NCBI RefSeq assembly: GCF_934754925.1
Contig: NZ_CAKVJA010000016.1
Location: 1 to 55,631 of the forward strand
Length of the DNA stretch: 55,631 bases
Origin: an uncultured Clostridium sp.
GTDB taxonomy: Bacteria; Bacillota; Clostridia; Clostridiales; Clostridiaceae
Direction: 5' to 3'
Both the position numbers and the translations under genes were made by a program. Positions 33,808 through 42,437 of the stretch are shown here, one piece after another; positions within the stretch are counted from its first letter, which is position 1; each line of letters opens with the position of its first letter. The notes under the pieces were generated by a model. It did not search any database and was not told the origin of the DNA. It saw nothing but the letters and a program-made list of their open reading frames with translations.

Positions 33808-35379
33808 TTAAAATTTACATTTTCCTGGTATTATTATCTTTTTACCTTCAATTAATGCCTCTGGACCTTCTAATTCATTAATTTCTATTAATGAATCCAT
33901 TGTAGTATTATATTTCTTAGCTAAGTCCCAAAGTGTATCACCTATATTAACTACATATATTGTTACTGAAGCCTTTTTACATTGCTTTTCTTCATCACTT
34001 TCAACAATATCAACAATTAACTCTTTATTAACCTTATAACACACCTTAACTGATACAGATAATGTAGCTCTTACGCCAACTGTATTAGCTTCAATAGTGG
34101 CATCTAAGTTTTCTAAATGAACTTTACATAAGGCAACCATATCTGGTTTTGTACCTTTTAAATCGATTACTGATGTAAATGGAATTTCTCCATTACACAT
34201 GTCTATTCTGCAATCATCATCTGTTGTTTTATAAAGAACTGATGTTTTTATAATACCCTCAATTTTTATTTTATCTTCTTCTACAGTTTTATCTGTTATA
34301 ACAGGAAATCCTGTAGCAGATATTATACATCCAATTTTATCATTTTCATCCTTAGGATATAGATTATCTTTTATTATTAATTCTGATGTAATTATTCCGT
34401 GAACTAATCCTATTTCATAATTCTTCTTAGTTAACTCTATTGATTTAGTTGGCGAATAAGCATCTTTAATTACATCAATACTGTCTTTAGATATTACTTT
34501 AATAGTTCCTTTAATCATAAATTCAACATTTACAACTCTATTTTCACCTAAATCATCAGCATTTATAATACTATCAACATTTACTATATCTATTTGATGA
34601 GATGTCATCATTTCACTATTTACTCCAATAGCTTCCTCTTCCTTAGATAAGTAAATATCATCTTGTAATAAGAATATATCATTTTCATCTTTTCCTTTGC
34701 ATAATACCTCTATCTTACAATAGCATCCAAAATATATTTTTCCATCCCCGAGTTTAACTTCTTTTTTGTGTAGATTCATACAACATTTTAAGATTTCATT
34801 GATTTCTGGTTTATCCATTGTTACCTTAAGCATAGATTTTCCCATTAATTCTATGTCTTTTTCACATTTTATTTGATTTATTTCTTCACTTTTTCTCTTA
34901 ACCTGTATATCATCTCTACCTTCAATTTCCTTAACAAATTCAAATTCTTCTACTTTATAAAGCTGCCACTTAGTTGTTCTTATTCCATCAATAGCAATCT
35001 TACGTTCGTTCATAATACTAGCTTGAATATGTTCTATTATGCACTCGACTTCACAAATCACTTTATGTTCTTCATTATTAAGATCAAGATAGTCTGCAAA
35101 TTTTTCTGATAAACTAACTGAGTTTATACTTGTTACTTTACTTTCATCCTCTGATAAATAGATAACAGAATAATTTATTTGACCTTCTATCATTATTTTA
35201 TCTGCTAATGTTTCTTTATTGGTAATAGTAGCTTTAGCTTCTATTCCTAATATTTGATATACATCTGGATGAGAATCTTTTATTAAATATTCACCCTTTA
35301 GTACATTATTTGTGGCATTTTCTCTTAGTAATTGTTCGTTTTGAATACTTTCCTTAACAATATCTATCTGAGACATCAT
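33808..35379 (-). CDS. sipL: SPOCS (DUF3794) and LysM spore-coat assembly protein, SipL-like
   Basis: The 523-residue protein has repeated SPOCS/DUF3794 domains (roughly 25-150, 170-300 and 310-450) and a C-terminal LysM domain (VVNIGDTLWDLAKKYNTT, about 473-520). This matches SipL, which binds SpoIVA in C. difficile and attaches the coat to the forespore, as SpoVID does in Bacillus. The first ATG (35379) and an immediately following ATG (35376) both fit the GGGGGGGA site. It stands alone with a 22-bp terminator and lies near veg and yabG. Confidence 0.9.
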   Translation of the reverse strand: MMSQIDIVKESIQNEQLLRENATNNVLKGEYLIKDSHPDVYQILGIEAKATITNKETLADKIMIEGQINYSVIYLSEDESKVTSINSVSLSEKFADYLDLNNEEHKVICEVECIIEHIQASIMNERKIAIDGIRTTKWQLYKVEEFEFVKEIEGRDDIQVKRKSEEINQIKCEKDIELMGKSMLKVTMDKPEINEILKCCMNLHKKEVKLGDGKIYFGCYCKIEVLCKGKDENDIFLLQDDIYLSKEEEAIGVNSEMMTSHQIDIVNVDSIINADDLGENRVVNVEFMIKGTIKVISKDSIDVIKDAYSPTKSIELTKKNYEIGLVHGIITSELIIKDNLYPKDENDKIGCIISATGFPVITDKTVEEDKIKIEGIIKTSVLYKTTDDDCRIDMCNGEIPFTSVIDLKGTKPDMVALCKVHLENLDATIEANTVGVRATLSVSVKVCYKVNKELIVDIVESDEEKQCKKASVTIYVVNIGDTLWDLAKKYNTTMDSLIEINELEGPEALIEGKKIIIPGKCKF

Positions 35380-35526
35380 ATCCCCCCCTATAGTATAACT
35401 ACTATAATTTATATTCTCTAAATATATATTTATTCTAATATGTATTAACTGTTTACTAATTTTTATAAAATAAATTTACTAACAATTTTACAATTATTTT
35501 ATTTTATTCCATTTCAATACAATTTT

Positions 35527-35533
35527 TGTCGAA
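35527..35533. promoter_or_regulatory. Candidate Spo0A box
   Basis: TGTCGAA on the plus strand is a perfect 0A-box heptamer, 150 bp upstream of sipL and about 50 bp upstream of the small-RNA promoter. A single heptamer can occur by chance. Confidence 0.35.
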
Positions 35534-35579
35534 TTTTAGCCTATTTTAAAAAAAATTTTATTTTTTTTTAAATAAATTG

Positions 35580-35608
35580 TTGACTTTATTATAAATATGT
35601 CATATTAT
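35580..35608 (+). promoter_or_regulatory. Sigma-A promoter of the candidate small RNA
   Basis: -35 TTGACT (35580-35585), 17-bp spacer, -10 TATTAT (35603-35608) on the plus strand, pointing away from sipL and towards the 3' end of veg. Confidence 0.6.
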
Positions 35609-35614
35609 AAAGAT

Positions 35615-35700
35615 GGTTATTGACCATATAACCTCTCATAAATTCTCAATACCCTTTTATACCATAGTTGAAAGATGGATACCCGCCATCTTTCTTTTTT
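35615..35700 (+). ncRNA. Candidate small non-coding RNA, about 85 nt
   Basis: A promoter at 35580-35608 and an intrinsic terminator at 35670-35700 bracket about 85 nt with no start codon or ribosome-binding site. The 5' end can fold as GGTTAT (35615-35620) with ATAACC (35628-35633). The middle (about 35634-35669) is unpaired and pyrimidine-rich with CCTCTC, complementary to GAGAGG-type ribosome-binding sites. Both flanking genes are on the other strand. I know of no family to match it. Confidence 0.5.
35670..35700 (+). terminator. Plus-strand terminator of the candidate small RNA
   Basis: Nine-bp perfect stem GAAAGATGG (35670-35678) with CCATCTTTC (35686-35694), 7-base loop, then T6. The minus strand has no U-run here, so it works only on the plus strand. 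Confidence 0.85.
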
Positions 35701-35767
35701 ATTTCTTTATAAATATATTATAAAAAGTTAATTTTTAGAAATAAATTCAAAATATTTTTAATAAAAT

Positions 35768-35803
35768 AAATAAGAGCTTCGAAATCTTTCGAAGCTCTTA
35801 TTT
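35768..35803 (-). terminator. Terminator of veg, overlapping its stop codon
   Basis: A 17-bp perfect stem (35768-35784 with 35787-35803) followed by a U-rich stretch on the minus strand. Confidence 0.9.
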
Positions 35804-36038
35804 ATACTGCATAATATAACGATACAGTCTTAGTCAAAACGTCTGAATAACTATAAGTTACTGTTCTTTGGGTGTCACTTTCCAATCTTACAACAAAAAT
35901 ACTAGGATGAACACTTTCAATTACTCCATCATTTACAAGTATCTTCTTTCTTCCACCATTAGCTTTTAGTGTTACCTTTTCGCCTACATGATTTTCAATA
36001 TCTTTTCGTATGTTGGCTAAGGTTCTATTATTTTCCAT
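35802..36038 (-). CDS. veg: Veg protein
   Basis: Small conserved Firmicute protein that in Bacillus stimulates biofilm matrix genes and is made at very high levels. The 78 residues match Veg: RKDIENHVGEKVTLKANGGRKK followed by GVIESVHPSIFVVRLES and SYSDVLTKTVSLYY, an SH3-like barrel. GGTGG before the ATG is a modest site, but the promoter is perfect consensus. Adjacent to yabG, as in Bacillus (yabG-veg), though here divergent. Confidence 0.94.
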   Translation of the reverse strand: MENNRTLANIRKDIENHVGEKVTLKANGGRKKILVNDGVIESVHPSIFVVRLESDTQRTVTYSYSDVLTKTVSLYYAV

Positions 36039-36061
36039 ATGACCACCATCTTTCTAATTTT

Positions 36062-36090
36062 ATTATAAAGCTTTTTAGCTGTTTTGTCAA
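36062..36090 (-). promoter_or_regulatory. Perfect consensus sigma-A promoter of veg
   Basis: -35 TTGACA (36085-36090), 17-bp spacer, -10 TATAAT (36062-36067) on the minus strand. The B. subtilis veg promoter is also famously strong. Confidence 0.92.
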
Positions 36091-36244
36091 ATAAATTCAA
36101 ATATTTTAACATTTTCCAGTAATATTGTCAATGTAAACTTTTTCTTTTTTTATGTCATTTATCGCATCTATTAATTATTATTGCATCTTTTCTTATTTTT
36201 TATTCATTTATTAATATATATTGGGGCAAAGACTTATAAACAAA

Positions 36245-36253
36245 CATACTATA
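36245..36253 (+). promoter_or_regulatory. Mother-cell sigma (K/E-type) -10 of yabG
   Basis: CATACTATA fits the sigma-K -10 consensus CATANNNTA exactly and also resembles the sigma-E -10. It lies 32 bp before the yabG start. The -35 is not clear. Confidence 0.5.
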
Positions 36254-36285
36254 GATTGTAGTAATGTATTTATTAGGAGAATAAA

Positions 36286-37173
36286 ATGGTAATAGGTGAT
36301 ACCGTAGTTAGAAAATCTTATGATAAAGATATAACTTTTAAAATAATAGATATAAAAGAAGTAGATGGTAAAACTATATATATCCTTAAAGGAATTAGTA
36401 TAAGAATAATTGCTGATTCACCTGAGACTGACTTAGAGCCTGTTGATGTTGACTTTATTGGAGAAAAGGAAAAAATATTAAACAGTCGTGTTAACGAAGC
36501 TATTAAAAAAGCTGTTAATACTCGTTCCAAATCATCTGGTAAAAATAATTCTAGCTTATTGTCTAGAAGCAGCAAAAGTCAAAAAAATAACCCCAATAAG
36601 GATTTAATGTTTGGTCGCCCTGGAAAAATACTTCATATTGATGGAGATAAAGATTATCTAGAAACATGTTTAAAAGTATATAAACAACTTTCATTAGATG
36701 CAGTAGGCCGTGCCATTTCAGAAAAGGATCAGGCTAATCAAGTTGTAAATTTAGTCAAGGAAATTAAACCTGATATAGTTGTATTAACAGGACATGATAG
36801 CGTCCTAAAAGAAAGTAATGATTACTTAGATTTAGATAATTATAGAAACTCGAAATACTATATTGATGCTGTTAAAGCTCTTAGAAATTATAATTCTAGC
36901 TATGATGAATTAGTTATATTTGCAGGGGCCTGTCAATCATGCTATGAATGTTTATTAGATGCTGGAGCTAATTTTGCTAGTTCTCCAAGCCGGGTATTAA
37001 TTCATTGCCTAGACCCCGTATTTGTATGTGAAAAGATTGCTTATACAACTATTGATTCTGTTGTTTCAATAACGAATATAGTTGAAAATACTATTACAGG
37101 AATAAAGGGTATTGGTGGTTTGCAAACTCGAGGTAAATATAGAGAAGGATATCCTAAATCACCATATATCTAA
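36286..37173 (+). CDS. yabG: Sporulation-specific protease YabG
   Basis: Cysteine-type peptidase (U57) of the mother cell that processes coat and cortex-lytic proteins late in sporulation. The 295 residues start with an SH3-like segment (VIGDTVVRKSYDKDITFKI), then a basic linker (about 80-105) and the peptidase core: KILHIDGDKDYLETCLKVY, KPDIVVLTGHDSV, VIFAGACQSCYECLLDAGANFASSP with conserved Cys, and RVLIHCLDPVF. TTAGGAGA precedes the ATG. A sigma-K-like -10 is upstream. Confidence 0.95.
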   Translation: MVIGDTVVRKSYDKDITFKIIDIKEVDGKTIYILKGISIRIIADSPETDLEPVDVDFIGEKEKILNSRVNEAIKKAVNTRSKSSGKNNSSLLSRSSKSQKNNPNKDLMFGRPGKILHIDGDKDYLETCLKVYKQLSLDAVGRAISEKDQANQVVNLVKEIKPDIVVLTGHDSVLKESNDYLDLDNYRNSKYYIDAVKALRNYNSSYDELVIFAGACQSCYECLLDAGANFASSPSRVLIHCLDPVFVCEKIAYTTIDSVVSITNIVENTITGIKGIGGLQTRGKYREGYPKSPYI

Positions 37174-37186
37174 AATATTTTAAAAA

Positions 37187-37219
37187 TTTAAAAGCCGGCT
37201 TTTAAGACCGGCTTTTAAA
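37187..37219. terminator. Two-way terminator between yabG and the first cotS gene
   Basis: A 12-bp stem TTTAAAAGCCGG (37187-37198) with CCGGCTTTTAAA (37208-37219). The right arm covers the stop codon of the convergent cotS gene. Confidence 0.85.
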
Positions 37220-38216
37220 TCGTATTATATTCATTTTTAAAATCATCTAAAAATTTAAGATACTCATCTTTTTCATTTATTATACTTTCTAATTTACTAT
37301 CAAAAGTATTTTGTCCCCAGTTAACCTCATTATAATAGTATCTATTAGCTAACCTCCAATATCTTTGTGGAAACTGTAAATAAGCATATAATACATTATA
37401 TTCACACTCTTCTAGCTTAGAAACCTCATTATAAGAATCTATTATAGCTTTTGCAAATTCCATATCCCATTTATTTCTCTTCAATACTTTTATCATAAAG
37501 TTTGAAATATCGAAAGTTCTTATTTCTCTCTTACAATAATCAAAATCTATTACACTAACAGAATTATCTTTTCCAAGTATAATATTATGATAAGTATAAT
37601 CATGATGGCAGAATCCCTTTTCAATTTCAGCTTTTTCACATAACTTATCGTATTCTGATGACTTTAATGTATTTAGGGCCTTTTTTCCCATTTCTTTATA
37701 AAAATCCATTGATTTTAAATACAATAAATCAAAATCACTTTTCCTATTCTTTTTTCTAATCATATCTCTCATCTTATCTAGTGATTTTATTCTCTTTTCC
37801 ATAAGACTTGGCCATCTTCCTAAATCACTCTTTAGTTTAGAATTTTCAGGTGGGTCGTATCCCTTAGATGCTTCATGTAGCTTTGCTAATGTTGCTGCTG
37901 CTATTTTTACTTCATCTATGTTATGAAAATCACACTCTCTTCCTTCTAACCATTCAGACAGAGTATATAAATCCTCATTTACTAATGCATATGGTTCGCC
38001 ATCTATGTTTAAAAAATATCTGTCTACATTGTTAAATCCATTATTTATTAAATGTTCTTTAGCTCCATAAACAAATAAAAGTTTTTGTGGCCCATAATTT
38101 ATTTTTTTAAGACATCTCTCACCTTTATTAGTTTTTAAATAATAGATACCCTTATTAGCTTTTATTATATCTATTTTTATTTGAAATTGTCTCTCTATTT
38201 CAAATTCTCTCATCAT
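37215..38216 (-). CDS. cotS: CotS-family spore coat kinase-fold protein (paralogue 1)
   Basis: Aminoglycoside-phosphotransferase-like fold of the CotS/YutH/YtaA family of spore coat proteins. The 333 residues have an N-lobe (about 1-95; KGIYYLKTNKGERCLKK with the probable ATP-site Lys) and a C-lobe with an intact catalytic loop FCHHDYTYHN and metal-binding VIDFDYC. Activity is therefore possible; the substrate is unknown. ATG at 38216 follows GGGGGTGA. It is divergent from a GT4 glycosyltransferase, echoing the cotSA-cotS pair of Bacillus, which suggests sugar decoration of the coat. Confidence 0.88.
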   Translation of the reverse strand: MMREFEIERQFQIKIDIIKANKGIYYLKTNKGERCLKKINYGPQKLLFVYGAKEHLINNGFNNVDRYFLNIDGEPYALVNEDLYTLSEWLEGRECDFHNIDEVKIAAATLAKLHEASKGYDPPENSKLKSDLGRWPSLMEKRIKSLDKMRDMIRKKNRKSDFDLLYLKSMDFYKEMGKKALNTLKSSEYDKLCEKAEIEKGFCHHDYTYHNIILGKDNSVSVIDFDYCKREIRTFDISNFMIKVLKRNKWDMEFAKAIIDSYNEVSKLEECEYNVLYAYLQFPQRYWRLANRYYYNEVNWGQNTFDSKLESIINEKDEYLKFLDDFKNEYNTI

Positions 38217-38261
38217 ATTCTTCACCCCCTCTATATTTATATGTATATATACGCTGTTTTA

Positions 38262-38290
38262 TTAACATTTTTTATTTATTATAATATAAT
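38262..38290 (+). promoter_or_regulatory. Candidate sigma-A-type promoter of the first GT4 gene
   Basis: -35 TTAACA (38262-38267), 17-bp spacer, -10 TATAAT (38285-38290). The region is extremely AT-rich, so chance is a concern. Confidence 0.45.
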
Positions 38291-38320
38291 AAATTATAAC
38301 TATTTTGAAAGGATTAAATC

Positions 38321-39439
38321 ATGAAAATTGGTATTGATGGAAGAGCCGCAAAATGGTATAGGGGAACTGGTATAGGGACCTATACCTATCAGCTTATAAC
38401 TAATCTAAGCAAATATGATGATTCAAATCAGTATCTTACTTTCATTCCTAAAGGTTCTGATTTAAAGCTTGGAAATAATTTTTCTATAGAATACACACAA
38501 GACTCATCTAACAATAACTTTTGGGATAATGTAAAAGTTCCTAATTTATTAGATAGCTTTAATATGGAACTATATCACGTTCCTCAAAATGGTGTAGGCC
38601 TTTCAGACAATATTAATTGTCCTAAGACTATTACATTACATGATATAATTCCACTAAGAATGCCTGAAACTGTAAGTGATCGTTATCTAAGAATATTTAA
38701 TGATGAAATGCCAAAAATACTAAATAATTGCGATGGAATAATAACAGTTTCTGAGTTTTCTAAATTAGATATCGCTAATGAATTTAATTTTCCACTCGAA
38801 AAAATATTTGTTACCCCTTTAGCTGCTGAAGATATTTATAAGCCAATAGATAGATCTTATTGCAAAAGTGTAATAAAAGATAAATATCGTATCAATAATA
38901 ATTTTATATTATACGTTGGAGGATATAGTCCTAGAAAAAATATTATTGGAATTATGGAAGCATTTTCTCTATTAAACTATAATCTAAAAAAAGATTTAAA
39001 GATTGTTATCACAGGTAAAAAGGGACTTTCCTATGAACGTTATAAAAATCGTGCTATAGAGTTAGGAATCAGTAACTCTGTAATTTTTACAGATTTTATT
39101 CCACTTGAAGATTTGCCTATATTTTATAACGCCTGTGAGTTTCTAATTTATCCATCATTTTATGAAGGATTTGGACTTCCTCCATTAGAAGCCATGGCTT
39201 GTGGTACTCCTGTAATCGCTTCTAATGTTACATCAGTTCCAGAAGTATGTAAAAACTCTGCAATATTAGTCAATCCTAATGATGTTAATGAATTATCTTA
39301 TTCAATGGAACGTGTATTAACAGATAGCTTTTTAAAACTAACAATGATTGAGCGAGGATTACTAACTAGTAATAAATACTCTTGGAAAAATACCGCTTTA
39401 AATACTATAGAAGCATACAGAAATATACTTGATTTTTAA
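38321..39439 (+). CDS. GT4-family glycosyltransferase (CotSA-like, copy 1)
   Basis: GT-B fold glycosyltransferase using a nucleotide-activated sugar. The 372 residues begin MKIGIDGRAAKWYRGTGIGTYTY (acceptor-domain loop), followed by HVPQNGVG and TLHDIIPLRMPET. The donor domain has ILYVGGYSPRKN and the GT4 signature PSFYEGFGLPPLEAMACGTPVIASN with the two catalytic Glu. GAAAGGA precedes the ATG. Closely related to the second GT4 at 42438. Paired with cotS genes, it probably glycosylates spore coat material; the sugar and acceptor cannot be read from sequence. Confidence 0.92.
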   Translation: MKIGIDGRAAKWYRGTGIGTYTYQLITNLSKYDDSNQYLTFIPKGSDLKLGNNFSIEYTQDSSNNNFWDNVKVPNLLDSFNMELYHVPQNGVGLSDNINCPKTITLHDIIPLRMPETVSDRYLRIFNDEMPKILNNCDGIITVSEFSKLDIANEFNFPLEKIFVTPLAAEDIYKPIDRSYCKSVIKDKYRINNNFILYVGGYSPRKNIIGIMEAFSLLNYNLKKDLKIVITGKKGLSYERYKNRAIELGISNSVIFTDFIPLEDLPIFYNACEFLIYPSFYEGFGLPPLEAMACGTPVIASNVTSVPEVCKNSAILVNPNDVNELSYSMERVLTDSFLKLTMIERGLLTSNKYSWKNTALNTIEAYRNILDF

Positions 39440-39471
39440 TTTATTACTATTATATTTTATTATTTATATTT

Positions 39472-39503
39472 AATAAGAGTTATGCTAATGCATAACTCTT
39501 ATT
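39472..39503. terminator. Two-way terminator between GT4-1 and cotS-2
   Basis: A 14-bp perfect stem (39472-39485 with 39490-39503) with loop TAAT between convergent genes; T-rich tails on both strands. Confidence 0.8.
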
Positions 39504-39511
39504 GTATTTAT

Positions 39512-40546
39512 TTATTCTAAATTTTCATTTATATTTCTTAATAAATCACTTCTAAAAGCATCATTTTCAAGCTTATCTTTAAATCTACTCAAAAATACTT
39601 CATAGTCCCACGCCTTTTGTTTTAGATAATAATCCTTAGAAATATTAATAAAGTCTCTTGGATAATTTAACATTGCATATATTACTCTCTTTTCATTATC
39701 TGATATATTCGAAATACTACTATAATCATTTATTATCTTACTAATTACTTCTTTATCATAAGCATAATTTTTTATTACTTTTGTAATAAAATTGTATATA
39801 TCCATTGCCTTAATATCTATCTTACAGTAATCGAAATCTATCATGTTAACCTTATCTTCATCTATTATAAAATTATGATGTGCTAAATCTAAATGGCATA
39901 TAACCATATTTTTAATATCAGAATAAAGTTCATTATAAGAACTTTCCGTTAATAAATTTATACTTCTATTTAAATCATTTTTTGCCTTAGAAACATTACC
40001 TAAAAATAATGAATCAAATTCATTTTTATAACTAAATCTACCTATAACTCTCTCTGCTTCTGTAATAAAACATAAATCATTTAAAAATTCATATATTAAA
40101 TTTTTAGATTTGTTTAATATTATATCCTCTTTCGTTAACTTTTCTGTTATATTTGTTGATGCATTATGAAAATTGGCTAAGGCCCTTGTACACCATTCTA
40201 CCTCAATTGGATTTGTAAAGGTTGCTTCTCTGCCATCAATCATATCCAGTAATATATATGACTTCCCCTTCCACTCTGTAATTATATCTCCAGTAGAATT
40301 TACACAATATTGAAGTATATACTTATCCTTTTCTTTGATTATATTTAAAATTTTATTTATGAAATTTATTCTATCTAATGATGACTTAGTAATTTTTAAT
40401 ATTTTTTTCCCATTGTCCGTAAACAAAACAAATACTTTTCTTAATGGAATAATATCATAAACCTTAATTCCAAGCTTATTAAAAAACTCTTCGCTTAAAT
40501 CATAGCTACACAATATTCTCTTATCTATATATCTAAACTTATTCAT
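39512..40546 (-). CDS. CotS-family spore coat kinase-fold protein (paralogue 2)
   Basis: A 344-residue CotS-like protein. The N-lobe (about 1-100) includes RKVFVLFTDNGKKILKIT; the C-lobe has the catalytic loop VICHLDLAHHNFII and the metal site MIDFDYC, so kinase-type residues are kept. It is more diverged than paralogues 1 and 4. ATG at 40546 has GGAGGAG upstream; the longer frame would overlap the preceding gene. Last of three tandem cotS genes (41317, 40560, 39512). Confidence 0.85.
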   Translation of the reverse strand: MNKFRYIDKRILCSYDLSEEFFNKLGIKVYDIIPLRKVFVLFTDNGKKILKITKSSLDRINFINKILNIIKEKDKYILQYCVNSTGDIITEWKGKSYILLDMIDGREATFTNPIEVEWCTRALANFHNASTNITEKLTKEDIILNKSKNLIYEFLNDLCFITEAERVIGRFSYKNEFDSLFLGNVSKAKNDLNRSINLLTESSYNELYSDIKNMVICHLDLAHHNFIIDEDKVNMIDFDYCKIDIKAMDIYNFITKVIKNYAYDKEVISKIINDYSSISNISDNEKRVIYAMLNYPRDFINISKDYYLKQKAWDYEVFLSRFKDKLENDAFRSDLLRNINENLE

Positions 40547-40559
40547 TTCACTCCTCCAT

Positions 40560-41300
40560 TCATAAAAGTTCAATACCATCTATCTTTTGAGCAATACGAA
40601 TTTCATTTATCCATTCTTCATCACTAAATCTGTCTCTATCTTCTTTTAATTTTAATAAAGTCTTAATTGATTCAATTGGATAATTAGATAATACAGTCAT
40701 ATAATCTATACTTTCTCTATTTAAATTTGATTTATATGCAAAATCATTTATCAATTTAGTAATATCTCCTTTATATCCTCTCTTTTTTAACCTTTTTATA
40801 TAGTTATAACAATCGTGTTCAATCATATTATAGGATATATATCTTATAGTTCTTATATTAATTGTTAATCCCTCTTTTTTTAAATTTCCTTCATCGACTC
40901 GTCCTAAGCATATATCATAATTATTCATACTCCTTATTATTATTTTTAAGTACTCATCTTCATCTAAAGAACTTAATGATTTATTAGCTCTATTTAGTAT
41001 CTTATTTCCTTCTTCTATAATAAATAAATCAAAGTCACATTTATTATATTTTTCTTCAAATGATCTTATCATTCTTAATATTCTTTTGGTTTGAACAATA
41101 AATGATTCTACTTCTTTTCCTATAGAACTTTCAATTCTAGGAATCATATTTGTTTTTTTCCCTTTTAAAATTCTTTGTACTTCAATTATTAAAGATATTT
41201 GATTTTCTGTATCCCAAATATACTTCTTCTTATTTTCCTTGGAAAAATTTTCTTCCCCTACAATAATTCCATTACCATTTAAAAATTCTAGTATATCCAA
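40560..41300 (-). CDS. Shortened CotS-like pseudokinase (paralogue 3)
   Basis: At 246 residues it is about 90 shorter than its neighbours, mainly by loss of most of the N-lobe. The region aligned with the catalytic loop reads ICLGRVDEGNLKK, without the HxD...N pattern (an isolated Asp and Asn remain), and the DFD metal site is replaced by NIRTIRYIS. The C-terminal helices (NLNRESIDYMTVLSNYPIESI) still follow the CotS pattern. It is thus a likely pseudokinase, kept open over its whole length. TTG at 41300 is the only in-frame start near the GGAG site, which lies 12 bases away, too far to be ideal. It sits between two intact paralogues. Confidence 0.72.
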   Translation of the reverse strand: MDILEFLNGNGIIVGEENFSKENKKKYIWDTENQISLIIEVQRILKGKKTNMIPRIESSIGKEVESFIVQTKRILRMIRSFEEKYNKCDFDLFIIEEGNKILNRANKSLSSLDEDEYLKIIIRSMNNYDICLGRVDEGNLKKEGLTINIRTIRYISYNMIEHDCYNYIKRLKKRGYKGDITKLINDFAYKSNLNRESIDYMTVLSNYPIESIKTLLKLKEDRDRFSDEEWINEIRIAQKIDGIELL

Positions 41301-41316
41301 ACAGCATTCACTCTCC

Positions 41317-42312
41317 TTAATTGAAATACTCTTCTAAAAACTCTTCTCTATAATCAATATCCTCTAGATATTTGTTAATTTTCTCAATAAAAAATTCTTC
41401 TCCCCAAGGTTGTTGTTCCCAATAATACTGAATTCCAACTTGCCAAAACACTTGTGGAAATCTAATAAAATCTCGTATTAATTTTAATTCTTCATCATAT
41501 ATACTGTTACTTTTGCAATAATTATTTAAAATTAAATTTGCTTTTTCTTTACTCCATTTGCCATCTTTCATCGCCCTAATTAGTAAAGAAGATACATCAT
41601 GCAAATGAGTATCTAAAATACAGTAATCAAAGTCTATTACATTAAATTCACCATTTTCATCAACTAAAATATTATGATGGGCAAAATCATGATGACAAAA
41701 TCCTCTTTTCATTACTTCCTTATCCATTATTTTTATATAATTACTTTCCTTAAGACCCTTAATTGCAATTTTTCCTCTCTCTATTTCTGCTTCTATATTG
41801 TCTAAGTAAATATAATCAAATTTAGATTTATATGCTTTTTGAGATATTCTATTTCTAAAATCTAATATCTCATTACATCGTGTTTCAAAAACATTTATCC
41901 AAGAATACCATCCTATCCTAGGATTCATATTTCTATTTAATGTAAACCCATAACTACATTCATGAAGCTCACCAAGCTTTTTTGATATAGCTGCTAATTC
42001 GATTGGATTATTATAATTACTTACCCTAGATGGTACCCATTCTGTTAGATACGCATAGCTATTTCCTAATTGTACATAGTCTTTACCATTATTATTTTTT
42101 AATATATTAGGAACTTTATTAAAATTTTTTCTTTGTAGATGTTTTATTGCAGACAAAATAAAATAGAAATGTGCAAAATCATATTTAATTATTTTTATTG
42201 CATAATCTTTATTTTCAGTTTCCACTTTATAACTATTTTTAACTTTTTCAAGTGATTTTATTTTTATTTCATAATTAGATTCTATAGAGTTTTTTAGACT
42301 TTCTATATCCAT
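41317..42312 (-). CDS. CotS-family spore coat kinase-fold protein (paralogue 4)
   Basis: A 331-residue CotS protein with intact motifs: N-lobe YKVETENKDYAIKIIKYD with probable ATP-site Lys, linker VQLGNSYAYLTEWVP, catalytic loop FCHHDFAHHNILV and metal site VIDFDYC. TAGGAGT precedes the ATG. First of the three-gene minus-strand cotS run, divergent from the second GT4 gene, mirroring the arrangement at 37215-39439. Confidence 0.88.
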   Translation of the reverse strand: MDIESLKNSIESNYEIKIKSLEKVKNSYKVETENKDYAIKIIKYDFAHFYFILSAIKHLQRKNFNKVPNILKNNNGKDYVQLGNSYAYLTEWVPSRVSNYNNPIELAAISKKLGELHECSYGFTLNRNMNPRIGWYSWINVFETRCNEILDFRNRISQKAYKSKFDYIYLDNIEAEIERGKIAIKGLKESNYIKIMDKEVMKRGFCHHDFAHHNILVDENGEFNVIDFDYCILDTHLHDVSSLLIRAMKDGKWSKEKANLILNNYCKSNSIYDEELKLIRDFIRFPQVFWQVGIQYYWEQQPWGEEFFIEKINKYLEDIDYREEFLEEYFN

Positions 42313-42437
42313 AACTAACTCCTAAAGTTTTATTCTATTCATTATATGAAATTACATATTTCATTGTGTTTACTATCACATAAATTACTTATTTATAATA
42401 TTTATAATATTATAGGTTTTTTAGGAGGCGTTACGCT

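Larger units (their letters stand above)
35380..35801. other. Intergenic region between sipL and veg
   Basis: A 422-bp AT-rich stretch without an open frame. It contains a perfect Spo0A-box heptamer (35527-35533), a complete plus-strand promoter-terminator unit (35580-35700) and the veg terminator (35768-35803). The sipL promoter should be on the minus strand left of about 35520, but I could not assign it. Confidence 0.6.

Noticed and set aside
35580..35700. Riboswitch or leader for yabG
   Set aside because: yabG starts almost 600 bp further on, beyond veg on the opposite strand; the unit ends in its own terminator.
42354..42387. Sigma-K promoter for the second GT4 (CATAAATTA)
   Set aside because: The -10 fits CATANNNTA, but no AC-type -35 lies at the right distance; such 9-mers are frequent in this AT-rich DNA.
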